This document shows positions 8,587 to 17,958 of a stretch of 64,000 bases of DNA, one piece after another. The DNA comes from Arthrobacter sp. Soil782. Its GTDB lineage: Bacteria > Actinomycetota > Actinomycetes > Actinomycetales > Micrococcaceae. The stretch covers positions 310,001 to 374,000 of the forward strand of contig NZ_LMSO01000001.1 in the NCBI RefSeq assembly GCF_001428435.1. Direction: 5' to 3'. The notes below the pieces were generated by a model, which saw only the letters and a program-made list of their open reading frames with translations, did not search any database and was not told where the DNA came from. Made by a program: the position numbers and the translations under genes. How positions within the stretch are numbered: the first letter of the stretch is position 1; the number at the start of each line of letters is the position of its first letter.

Positions 8587-9366
8587 GTGCCAGATCCAGG
8601 TGTGGCGGTAGTCGTCGAGGATGATCTCGACGTTCGCAACCTTGTGAGCACGGTGCTCACGCAATCGGGATTCGTTGTCCACACCGCTGCCGAGGGCCGC
8701 GACGGTGTGGCAGCGGTCAAGGAGCATAACCCGACGCTGGTTACCCTCGACGTGGGGCTCCCGGACATTGACGGCTACGAGGTGCTTCGCCGCATCCGCG
8801 GTCTCAGCGACTGCTACGTGATCATGCTGACCGCGCATAACGAGGAGATCGACACCCTCACCGCGCTGCAGTCCGGTGCCGATGACTTTGTCACCAAACC
8901 CTTCCGCCCGCGTGAGCTGCGGGCGCGCATCGCCGCAATGTTGCGGCGGCCGCGCGGTGGACTCTCCGAGGAACAGCCAACGACGACGGCGGCGCCCGCT
9001 GCTGAGGAGCCGAACCTTCCGGCGCGTCCGGATTCCGTGCTGCGGCACAACGGTCTGGAGCTGGATAAGGACACGCGCACCGTGACGGTTCGTGGTGAAG
9101 AACTGGTACTGACCCGCAGCGAGTTCGACCTGCTGCATGAGTTGCTGCGCAGCTCCGGTGCTGTGCGGACCAAGGGTGATCTGGTGCGGGTGGTGCGGGG
9201 GCAGTACTACCGGACCGATACGTATATCAGCGAGGCCGACGAGCGGGCCATTGAGGTTCATATCGGTAACCTGCGTCGGAAGCTGGGGGAGGACTCGCGT
9301 AGTCCTCGCTGGTTGATGACCGTGCGGGGTGTGGGATACCGGCTGGTGCCCCGGCGCGTGGACTGA
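8587..9366 (+). CDS. OmpR/PhoB-family response regulator
   Basis: A 259-residue regulator with GTG start and a CAGGAGGAGA site just before it. The receiver domain (about 7-120) shows the acidic pair Glu11-Asp12, the phospho-acceptor Asp55 in TLDVGLPDIDG and the conserved Lys104 in VTKPF. A linker (about 122-150) leads to a C-terminal winged-helix DNA-binding domain (about 155-258) ending VGYRLVPRRVD. Together with the divergent kinase it forms a two-component pair. The 235-base intergenic region should carry both promoters; TATGCT at 8488-8493 is a possible -10 box. Targets are unknown, but the tad operon lies next door. Confidence 0.92.
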   Translation: MPDPGVAVVVEDDLDVRNLVSTVLTQSGFVVHTAAEGRDGVAAVKEHNPTLVTLDVGLPDIDGYEVLRRIRGLSDCYVIMLTAHNEEIDTLTALQSGADDFVTKPFRPRELRARIAAMLRRPRGGLSEEQPTTTAAPAAEEPNLPARPDSVLRHNGLELDKDTRTVTVRGEELVLTRSEFDLLHELLRSSGAVRTKGDLVRVVRGQYYRTDTYISEADERAIEVHIGNLRRKLGEDSRSPRWLMTVRGVGYRLVPRRVD

Positions 9367-9385
9367 GTCTTTTCGGGCTTGTTTC

Positions 9386-9841
9386 TTACGGCTTGTTGAG
9401 GTGCAGCAGTCTTAGCTCACGCATGGTGCGTGTCCCGCACCGGTGAACGTGGGGAAGCGCAGCCTCGGCCTCTTCGAGTTTGCCCTCACGCAGCAGCTCC
9501 TCCAACGCACTTGCGAGTGTCACCAGTTGGGTGGCTCCCACCATGGTGGACGTGATCTTCAGGCTCAGCACCGCATCGAGTGAGGCGGCCTGGTTGCGGC
9601 GTGCAATGGCGGAGGAAATCTTCAGGTCACGCTCATCCCAGACGGCCACGTAGTCGCGCACAAACGCCCGGGCAGCGGCGGGGCTGTCGAGTTGATCCTC
9701 GAGGTCATGGAGCACGTTGGGATCCACGAGAGGTGTCCTGTCTACACGGTAGCTGCCGCCCGGGGCTCTCGGCGGCTCAGCGCCGACGGCGCGCAGGGAC
9801 TCTGCGTCGTCGTCATCTGCGCTGGGGCGGGAGAGGGCCAT
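9386..9841 (-). CDS. Hpt-like protein lacking the phospho-accepting histidine
   Basis: A 151-residue soluble protein. Residues about 43-145 look like a histidine phosphotransfer (Hpt) four-helix domain: DLEDQLDSPAAARAFVRDYV, then the core helix DAVLSLKITSTMVGATQL, then ALEELLREG. In real Hpt domains this helix reads HxLKGxS; here Leu92 replaces the His and Ile96 replaces the Gly, while Leu94, Lys95 and Ser98 remain. It cannot therefore carry phosphate in the usual way and may act as a binding or decoy protein. It lies between the two-component pair and tadC, with its own likely leaderless promoter. Confidence 0.75.
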   Translation of the reverse strand: MALSRPSADDDDAESLRAVGAEPPRAPGGSYRVDRTPLVDPNVLHDLEDQLDSPAAARAFVRDYVAVWDERDLKISSAIARRNQAASLDAVLSLKITSTMVGATQLVTLASALEELLREGKLEEAEAALPHVHRCGTRTMRELRLLHLNKP

Positions 9842-9847
9842 GGGCTA

Positions 9848-9853
9848 ACGCTA
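9848..9853 (-). promoter_or_regulatory. -10 box for leaderless Hpt-like gene
   Basis: On the minus strand TAGCGT lies 6 bases before the ATG at 9841, with no ribosome binding site, so transcription probably begins at or next to the start codon. Confidence 0.5.
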
Positions 9854-9949
9854 CTTTCACAAAATGGGAGAAAAGCGGGGATTGCATGATGCTGTGCAAA
9901 CATTGCGGAATTCTTCGGCTTGCGTACTAAGTGGATTTGAAGCTTGGGG

Positions 9950-10834
9950 TTACGAACCGCTGAACGTCGCGATTGCGTTGATGACTGCGGGTCCCAGGAT
10001 GATGATGAACAGCACCGGGAAGATGAAGAAGAGCAGCGGAAAAAGTACCGTGACCGGTAGCTTCATCGCTTTTTCCTCGGCACGTTGGCGCCGTTTTACG
10101 CGCATCACCTTGGCCTGTGTGCGGAGCACGCCGCTCAGGGCGATGCCGTACGCGTCAGCCTGCACAATGGCTTTCACGAAGCTGCGCAACTCCGGGATGC
10201 TGGTGCGGTCGGCGAGGGCGAGGTAGGACTCGCGTCTGCTGCGCCCTACCTGCATATCCTGCAGCGTTCGGACGAGTTCCTCAGCGAGCGGGCCTTTGCC
10301 GGTCTCGCCGGCCCGCTGCATGGCGCTTTCAAAGCCGAGGCCAGCCTCCACGGAGATGAGCATCTGGTCCAGCGTGTTCGCGAGTTCAAGCTGCATTGCT
10401 TTCTGCCGTTCCTGGCCCTTGCTGTAGAGCAGGAGGTCCGGAATGAAGTAGCCAAGAACAGTAACGAAGATCGCCAGCATGGTGATCATAGGTTTCTGGG
10501 CAGCGCTGGCCGTGAGGTAGCCGAGTCCGGCTCCCACCAGGCAAAGCGCCGGCTTTGCGCCCAGTACCTTGCCAAGCGGCATGGACGCCGGTCTTCCGGC
10601 CAACGCGAGGAGCTTGTCGAGCTTCTCAATGTACGACGACGGCGTGAGCTTGTAGCCGAAGCGTGCCAGTGCGCCGGAGGAAGTCTTCTGAACATCGTCC
10701 GCAGCATGGAGCCCGCGGCTGAGGTTCGCCTGGATTGTCTTGTACGTCTTGTTACCGGGAGCGAGCAGCGCCCACCCCAAATAGCCGAGGGGCGCAGCCA
10801 CGAGGAACAGGGATGTCAATAACACTGGATTCAT
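9950..10834 (-). CDS. tadC: Tad pilus membrane platform protein TadC
   Basis: A 294-residue inner-membrane protein of the T2SSF (GspF) family, one of the two platform proteins of the Flp pilus machine. It has an N-terminal helix (LLTSLFLVAAPLGYLGWALL), central helices near 110-145 (PALCLVGAGLGYLTASAA, ITMLAIFVTVLGYFI) and a C-terminal helix (LPVTVLFPLLFFIFPVLFII). The cytoplasmic region DQMLISVEAGLGFESAMQ is the T2SSF signature. It is the last gene of the tad operon, 9 bases after tadB. Confidence 0.92.
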   Translation of the reverse strand: MNPVLLTSLFLVAAPLGYLGWALLAPGNKTYKTIQANLSRGLHAADDVQKTSSGALARFGYKLTPSSYIEKLDKLLALAGRPASMPLGKVLGAKPALCLVGAGLGYLTASAAQKPMITMLAIFVTVLGYFIPDLLLYSKGQERQKAMQLELANTLDQMLISVEAGLGFESAMQRAGETGKGPLAEELVRTLQDMQVGRSRRESYLALADRTSIPELRSFVKAIVQADAYGIALSGVLRTQAKVMRVKRRQRAEEKAMKLPVTVLFPLLFFIFPVLFIIILGPAVINAIATFSGS

Positions 10835-10843
10835 GCCGGCCCC

Positions 10844-11779
10844 CTAGAACTTCAGATCGATGATTTTGCGGAGCCATAAGCAGCCGATGGTCATCATGAC
10901 CACGGAAGCGCCGATCATGACCCAGCCGAGCGGATTCTCGAAGAGAGGGTTGATGTAGCCCGGGCTGACCACCGTGAGCATGCCGCCGATTGCAAAGGGG
11001 AGGGCCACAAGGATGTAAGCGGAGAACTTGCCTTCCGCGGCCAATGCCCGGATCTGCCCTTTGATCTCGCTGCGCTCGCGGATGGTGGCACCAACCTGAT
11101 CAAGGACATCAGCGAGGTCTCCTCCGACTTCTCGGTTGATCTGGATTGCCTGCGCTATCCAAGCGAAGTCTTCACTTTCCATGCGCTTGGAGGTGTCGGT
11201 CAGGGAAGCGAGTAAGTCCTTGCCCAGACTGGTTTCAGTGACTACGCGCCGCATTTCGTCTGAGGTAGGTGCGTCAGCTTCAATGGCGGCGGCATCAATC
11301 GCCCGCAGGATGCTGTGCCCAGCGCGCAGACCGCCGGTGAGGAGCTGAAGGGTGTCACCGAGTTGGGCATCAAACTTGGAGCGCCGACGCGCGATCCGAA
11401 AGACCAGGGCCACATGCGCGACAACCGGAGCTAGCAGGAAAAAGAGGATACCCAGCAATGGACCGCCAACCAGCAGGCCGAGCGCCAACCCGGCGATACC
11501 GCCGGTGATGACGAGCAGGAACATGTCGGCCTGAGTGAGCCGTACGCCGGCCGTTTCCAGGAGCTCCGGCCGGTACAGTCTCTGCGGGCGCTTCTTGAGG
11601 AAACGTTCCATGGCACGTACGGCAGATCCTGCGAACTTGCTGAGCTGGGAGTCCGACTCCTCCACCGGCGGACGACGGCGGTCCAGCGGAACGGCTGACT
11701 GTGCAGGACGAGTGGCGAAGAGCAGGAGGCCGAGAGCTGCGAGGCACAGCCCCGCGCCATACAGGAACAGCAGCGTCAT
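10844..11779 (-). CDS. tadB: Tad pilus membrane platform protein TadB
   Basis: A 311-residue T2SSF-family membrane protein, partner of TadC. It has an N-terminal helix (LLFLYGAGLCLAALGLLLF), a helix pair near 85-130 (MFLLVITGGIAGLALGLLVG, GILFFLLAPVVAHVALVF) and C-terminal helices (AYILVALPFAIGGMLTV, WVMIGASVVMMTIGCLWL). The cytoplasmic segment LQLLTGGLRAGHSILRAID is typical. It starts 4 bases after the tadA stop, so translation is probably coupled. Confidence 0.92.
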   Translation of the reverse strand: MTLLFLYGAGLCLAALGLLLFATRPAQSAVPLDRRRPPVEESDSQLSKFAGSAVRAMERFLKKRPQRLYRPELLETAGVRLTQADMFLLVITGGIAGLALGLLVGGPLLGILFFLLAPVVAHVALVFRIARRRSKFDAQLGDTLQLLTGGLRAGHSILRAIDAAAIEADAPTSDEMRRVVTETSLGKDLLASLTDTSKRMESEDFAWIAQAIQINREVGGDLADVLDQVGATIRERSEIKGQIRALAAEGKFSAYILVALPFAIGGMLTVVSPGYINPLFENPLGWVMIGASVVMMTIGCLWLRKIIDLKF

Positions 11780-11783
11780 CGGA

Positions 11784-13264
<1,481 letters not shown>

Positions 13265-13268
<4 letters not shown>

Positions 13269-14467
13269 CGGATGACGACCCGTCGGTGTGATTTACGCTG
13301 GCTGCTTGCGCGCCACTCGGGGTTGAAGCGCTGAACCAGCCCCCGTAGGTTCTTGGTGGCGGGGTCGCGCACTTCTTCCTGCAGCAGGGGAACGCCACGG
13401 TTGGTGGCGAGCGAAAGTGCGCGGGAGCGTGGGATCGAGACGTCGACGGGTGCGCCAAGGGTCGCTTCGATGTCCTGCACGGAGAGGCCGGTCTTGGAAT
13501 CGGCGAAGTTGAGCACCACGTGGCGGGTTTCGGGGATGAGGTTGAGTTTGCCCAGGACGTCCAGACCTGACCGGAGCCCGCGCACGCTCGGTACGTCCAT
13601 GCCGGTCACCCAGACGGCGTCAGTGCACTGTTCGAGAGCGGCGAGGCTGTGTTCGGTTAGGCCCGGACCGGTGTCCAGCACCACGTAGGGGAATTCTGCG
13701 CTGAGCTGCTTGATCAGCGCGCCGAGCTGGTCAGCGGAGATGCTGTCGGCATCAGCCGGGTTGCTCGGAGCACACAGAGCGTAGATCCCCGAGGGGTGCG
13801 GCGTCAGAAAGGCTTTGAGCACCATGGTGTCCGAGCTGGCCGAGCTCGAGACGGCGTCTCGCACCGAGTACTCCGGGTTCAGATACAGGTTGGACGCGAC
13901 GTCGCCGAACTGCAGGTCGAGATCAACGAGGACCACGCCCATGGGTGCCATCTTGCCGAGCCCCACCGCGATATTGGACGCGATGGTCGTCTTGCCGACG
14001 CCTCCCTTGGGGGAGAACACGCCGATGACCAGGCCATGCTCCTGTTTGGCCGGGGCAGCGGACTGGGTGTGCTCGGCACGGTGACGGCTTGCGAAAGCCT
14101 GGCAGGCCCGCTCGAGCAGGAGTCGGACGCTGGGGATGTCAGCAGTTGGTTCAATGACGTCCCTGACGCCTGCTCGCATCGCTGCGAGGGCGATCCCGGA
14201 GTCCTCCGGCGCTACCAGTACCATGCTGAGGTTGGGGAAGCGGACATCTGCGATCTGTGCCAGGCGCAGTGCGCTGTCCAATGCCATGCCGGGACCGAAC
14301 ACCAGGACCTCCGGCTGCTGGACCGAAAGGAGGTCAAGCAGGTCAGTGGGTTGGGTCAGAAGCTCGGGCTTGACGGCAAGGGTCTCGCCGGGGAGGCCAG
14401 CCGCGGTGGCGAGGCGAACCTTGTGTTCGAACGCGCTGTCGGCTGTGATGAGGAGGAAGCGGCTCAT
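13265..14467 (-). CDS. cpaE: Tad pilus localisation ATPase CpaE/TadZ
   Basis: MinD/ParA-like protein that places the pilus machine in the cell. 400 residues. The N-terminal part (1-125) resembles a receiver domain without a clear phospho-Asp. The ATPase part carries the deviant Walker A PKGGVGKT near 153-160, VDLDLQFGD and VVLDTGPG. The tail is basic (SSQRKSHRRVVIR), which could bind DNA or membrane. It overlaps both neighbours by 4 bases (cpaB upstream, tadA downstream). Confidence 0.9.
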
Positions 14468-15228
14468 CGGTACAGTTCCTTGTCCTGGACAATGAATGGG
14501 GGAGCGTCGTTTTCAGCGGCGGTTGCCTTGCTGAGCCAGATCGATTCGTATTCGCTGGCGAAGACGAGGCGAGTGGCTTGGTCGGGGTTGACAGCCACCG
14601 TCAGCATCAAGGACCCGGTGGGAAGCGCTTCTGCCTTTGCAGTCGCAGCTTCTTCCTCGGTTGCCTCTGCATCAGCTGGGGCAGGCTCTGGGGCGCGCTG
14701 AACAGCAGAGACGAGAACACGCGGAACCACAAGCTGAGTAGATTGCGCGTCGGGCGGATCCTCGACGCCACCGGTTTCCATTGACACAAAAATGCCGACA
14801 TAATCGCCAGCAACTACTCGACCACCAGCGATGCGCTGCGGCTCGACGAGGATGGAAACCTCGTGGAGACCAGCCGGCACTTCAACGGTTCCAGGGGTGA
14901 CTAGGTCCTCCGGCTTAACAAGCCGTTCGGTCACCAACTGCTCACCGGGAACTAGATCAACGGCGGTGACCATGCCTGCGGAGCTCTCGAGATCCTTGAG
15001 CGCGGTCTCGGCTACGGAAGCACCGGGAAGTTGCGTGGTGGCTACTGAGGCAGCCAAGTCTGCAACCGGGGTCCCAGCGGGCACGGCTGCTTGCACAACC
15101 AGGACTTCAACCGGTTCGAGGTCTTGTACGGCACGTGCATCTGCGCGATTCGCGTAGCTGAAAACCATCACCGCTCCGACAAGGGCGAGGACGACGGCGG
15201 CGACGCCGGCGATGAGACGGGACTTCAT
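14464..15228 (-). CDS. cpaB: Flp pilus assembly protein CpaB (SAF domain)
   Basis: Periplasm-side assembly protein of the Tad system. The frame is open further upstream, but that part is Arg-rich and implausible. The ATG at 15228 (MKSRLIAGVAAVVLALVGAV) has CTGGAG before it and gives 254 residues with an N-terminal signal anchor. A SAF domain follows (VQAAVPAGTPVADL to VDLVPGEQLVTERLV), then a RcpC/CpaB-like domain (VSILVEPQRIAGGRVVAGDY). It lies 26 bases after the TadG-like gene. Confidence 0.9.
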   Translation of the reverse strand: MKSRLIAGVAAVVLALVGAVMVFSYANRADARAVQDLEPVEVLVVQAAVPAGTPVADLAASVATTQLPGASVAETALKDLESSAGMVTAVDLVPGEQLVTERLVKPEDLVTPGTVEVPAGLHEVSILVEPQRIAGGRVVAGDYVGIFVSMETGGVEDPPDAQSTQLVVPRVLVSAVQRAPEPAPADAEATEEEAATAKAEALPTGSLMLTVAVNPDQATRLVFASEYESIWLSKATAAENDAPPFIVQDKELYR

Positions 15229-15254
15229 GAGGAGCTCCAGACAGAAGTGGTGAT

Positions 15255-16292
15255 TCAGTTTGTGAGTTTGACGACGGTTGCGCCGTATTCGCTGACGGGT
15301 CCGAGTTCTTCGTAACCGCTTGAGAGAGCGACATACTCGACGAATTGCCCGATGATGCCGCGGCACTCGCCGCGGCATTCAACGGATGGCTTGTCAGGGT
15401 GGTGCTCGGCACGATTGCGGAACGTCAGAGGGAGATCGCTGGTACCGGTGAATTTCCAGCCCCTGACCTTGAACGCCGCGAATGCATGCACGTCATAGGA
15501 GGAGCCTGATCCGGTGCCGGTGACGGATTTGAACACCGGCAGAAGTATCACCACGTCTTTTCCCGCATTGATATCGGCTGCCCAACCGTTAAGAATTGCG
15601 TTGCAATGGGAAGGCCCGTCATTTCCGGTGTCCGCACCGCTTTCGTTGATCGCAAGATCGATGTAGGCGCCGCATCCGGACGGGTCCTGTGCCAACCAAC
15701 CGAAACCTCCGGGTGTATCGCTTCCCGAGGGGCCCTCCGGGCAATCGCTGTTGGCGTTGCTGGTGTGACTTCGGATGAGCTGTTTAGCGCCATCGATCAT
15801 GCCCTTGACCTGGCAGACCGACATAGTGAGGGGGAAGGGGGTGGTTCCCTTGCTTGGGCTTCCCCAAACTACCGTGGACTTCGCTACCACGGATGATGCC
15901 GGAATTCCGAGGGCACCCGCAAAAAAGAGCGACACGCGGTTATCCGTTCGTCCGGCTTCTAACGGATCAGCAGTGACGGTGACCTTACGATTGGGAACAT
16001 CCAGGGCTATGGACTGAACATTGCTCAGACCGTCGAGCGAGTTTTTGTCGGCCAGGTCCTTCGCGAGCGAGGAGGTGCCCGAACACTTCGGGTCAGCCGT
16101 ATCCTTAGCGCAAGCCTGGGCGATCCCCAAAGCCCCCGCATCGGCTCCGTTTTGCAGCTGTGCCTTCTCTGAGTAGAGCATGCCCATGTCCACCGCGAGG
16201 GCTGCAAAGCCCAGCAGGACGACAAGCAGAATGGCGACGATGACAGCGACCGCTCCGCGTTCTCGCTCATTCGCTTTCGTCAGCCGCCGCAT
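15255..16292 (-). CDS. TadG-like pilus assembly protein
   Basis: A 345-residue exported protein. It starts with the TadG N-terminal signature RGAVAVIVAILLVVLLGFAA, a single membrane helix, then ALAVDMGMLYSEKAQLQNGA, matching the Flp pilus-assembly TadG N-terminal domain. The extracellular remainder has several Cys residues (including VECRGECRG near the end) that may form disulfides. It overlaps tadE by 13 bases. In other Tad systems such minor pseudopilin-like proteins support pilus assembly or secretion. Base composition looks somewhat less GC-rich than the neighbours. Confidence 0.85.
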   Translation of the reverse strand: MRRLTKANERERGAVAVIVAILLVVLLGFAALAVDMGMLYSEKAQLQNGADAGALGIAQACAKDTADPKCSGTSSLAKDLADKNSLDGLSNVQSIALDVPNRKVTVTADPLEAGRTDNRVSLFFAGALGIPASSVVAKSTVVWGSPSKGTTPFPLTMSVCQVKGMIDGAKQLIRSHTSNANSDCPEGPSGSDTPGGFGWLAQDPSGCGAYIDLAINESGADTGNDGPSHCNAILNGWAADINAGKDVVILLPVFKSVTGTGSGSSYDVHAFAAFKVRGWKFTGTSDLPLTFRNRAEHHPDKPSVECRGECRGIIGQFVEYVALSSGYEELGPVSEYGATVVKLTN

Positions 16293-16663
16293 TGCATAAC
16301 TCCTTTACCCGTCATGGAGAAAGGGCCAGCGATGCCGGTCAACGTGTCGAGCGAGTACGAGATGGTCACGGTGACCTGCCTGCCAGCCGCACAGGTTGCT
16401 GGGCTGGACGCAGGCGTGGTGTTGAATGTGAAACTTGAGTCGGTGAGCGCCAGTGTGGTCGCTACATTCTTGGCGGCTGTCCGTGCGTCCGCGCGAACGT
16501 TGGTAATCGCCATGACGCGTACGCCTTCGCGGGCCGCGTTCGTCAAAGTGACCTGAGCGTTGTAAGCCCGGCCAAACTCCATGATGCCGAGAAGCAGGAG
16601 GACAAGGACGGGAAGGAGGAGCGCCATCTCTACCGCGACGGCGCCTCGATCGTCTCGCTTCAT
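16280..16663 (-). CDS. tadE: TadE-like minor pseudopilin
   Basis: A 127-residue protein with the TadE signature at its N-terminus: RGAVAVEMALLLPVLVLLLL then GIMEFGRAYNAQVTLTNAAR. The Glu five residues after the Gly fits a prepilin peptidase substrate. A small C-terminal domain with two Cys residues follows (PATCAAGRQVTVTISYSL and MQCGG). It follows the pilin gene after a 77-base gap that contains a strong hairpin. Confidence 0.88.
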   Translation of the reverse strand: MKRDDRGAVAVEMALLLPVLVLLLLGIMEFGRAYNAQVTLTNAAREGVRVMAITNVRADARTAAKNVATTLALTDSSFTFNTTPASSPATCAAGRQVTVTISYSLDTLTGIAGPFSMTGKGVMQCGG

Positions 16664-16691
16664 CTTCCGTCCCGCCTCTCAATCTGTCGCG

Positions 16692-16729
16692 CCATGGGGC
16701 GGCGACCCAAGTTGGTTGCCCCCCCATGG
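16692..16729 (-). terminator. Hairpin between the pilin and tadE
   Basis: Fifteen-base arms, CCATGGGGCGGCGAC (16692-16706) and GTTGCCCCCCCATGG (16715-16729), pair over an 8-base loop with one mismatch and one G-U. No U-run follows on the minus strand. It is placed so that it could protect or end the pilin message and let only part of transcription pass into tadE and the rest of the operon. Confidence 0.65.
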
Positions 16730-16740
16730 ATGGTGCGGAA

Positions 16741-17010
16741 TTATACGGAGCAGGAGGAGGGTGTCGCAGGATCGGCAACGGGATCGGTGCCAGCCTCTTC
16801 CGCGGCGGTGTATTCGCCGCCCTTGATCGCACACTCAGCGCTCTCGAACGTGCTTATCAGGCCACCACCGAGAAGGGTGACAGCAGCGATGATGACGACA
16901 GCGATGAGGGCGACCATGATGCCGTACTCGACGGCGGTAGCGCCGGTCTCGTCGCGGTTGGTGCGAGCCTTGATGGTGGACTTGGCGTCTGCCAGGAATG
17001 CTGCGAGCAT
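16741..17010 (-). CDS. flp: Flp/Fap-type major pilin
   Basis: Structural subunit of the Tad pilus. The ATG at 17010 (MLAAFLADAK) is preferred over a longer form because AGGAGA lies 7 bases before it; this gives 89 residues. The prepilin site follows Gly23, ahead of ATAVEYG, with Glu at +5 and Tyr at +6 as in Flp pilins. The hydrophobic helix IMVALIAVVIIAAVTLLGGG comes next. The mature protein would be about 66 residues, with two Cys (60 and 87) and an acidic tail. First gene of the tad operon. Confidence 0.92.
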   Translation of the reverse strand: MLAAFLADAKSTIKARTNRDETGATAVEYGIMVALIAVVIIAAVTLLGGGLISTFESAECAIKGGEYTAAEEAGTDPVADPATPSSCSV

Positions 17011-17175
17011 TTGGGTTTCTCCTGATGTACGAGGATGGTGGCTGGCCAATCACCAGCTCTGCCAAAAAGTTAGCAGCGGAAATCCCCGAAAACTCCAAGC
17101 TTGAATCAATCCTGCGGGAACCCTATCCGAGGTCCTTTTTCCTGCGTGTTTTCTTGCGCTTTTCCTGCGTAAGCA

Positions 17176-17958
17176 TCAGGATTTCCGCCGCCGATTCGCC
17201 GCGTATTTGGAGGGCACTTCGATCATTTCTGAAGCACTTGATGGCACCGTCGAGCGGGCCGAGGAGCGAGCGCCCTCACTAAGAATCCGCCCGTCGTGCA
17301 GCTCATGAACGCGGTCCGCACGTTGCATCAGCAGCGGGTCATGCGTCGACACAACGGCAGCAACCTCATGGCTGTGAACGAGGTCGCTGATGAGGTCCAT
17401 CATCGTGCCGGCAGTCACGCTATCGAGCTGACCGGTGGGCTCATCAGCGATCAACACTTTCGGCCGGTTCGCCAGGGCGCGAGCCAACCCGACACGCTGC
17501 TGCTGCCCACCCGAAAGCTCCGCCGGCCGCTGATGATGGTGCTTCCCCAATCCCACCAGCTCAAGCAGTTCATCCACCCGTGCCTGTCGCTCGGCAGCCG
17601 GCATACCGACCAGCCGCATCGGCACCTCGACATTCTCCGCAGCAGTCAGGATAGGGATCAGCCCAAACGACTGAAACACAAAGCCGAGATGCGTCTGCCG
17701 CAACGTCACCCGGTCCTGCTCCCGCATCGCCGTCAGCTCCAGGTCCCCAACAAAGACGCTCCCGCCGTCGGGTTCGTCCAATCCGCCGATACAGTTCAAC
17801 AGCGTCGTCTTACCGGAACCCGACGGGCCCTTGACCACCAGCAGCTCACCCGGCGAAACCGACAACGACACATCCGTACACGCATGCACAGCGCTCTCAC
17901 CGGAGCCGTAGGTCTTAGTCACCCTATCCGCGCGTAACGCAGCAACAGCGGCACTCAC
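17176..17958 (-). CDS. ABC transporter ATPase, LolD/MacB type
   Basis: A 260-residue ATP-binding subunit, GTG start with GGAGGAG 5 bases upstream. Walker A GPSGSGKTT, Q-loop VFQSFGLIP, signature LSGGQQQR, Walker B VLIADEPTGQLD and the switch His in STHDP are all present. It belongs with the two FtsX-type permeases just upstream and overlaps the AbrB-tailed ATPase by 4 bases. A small palindrome at 17966-17978 (CCTCC, 3 bases, GGAGG) can hide the ribosome binding site, hinting at coupling to translation of the preceding gene. Confidence 0.92.
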   Translation of the reverse strand: MSAAVAALRADRVTKTYGSGESAVHACTDVSLSVSPGELLVVKGPSGSGKTTLLNCIGGLDEPDGGSVFVGDLELTAMREQDRVTLRQTHLGFVFQSFGLIPILTAAENVEVPMRLVGMPAAERQARVDELLELVGLGKHHHQRPAELSGGQQQRVGLARALANRPKVLIADEPTGQLDSVTAGTMMDLISDLVHSHEVAAVVSTHDPLLMQRADRVHELHDGRILSEGARSSARSTVPSSASEMIEVPSKYAANRRRKS

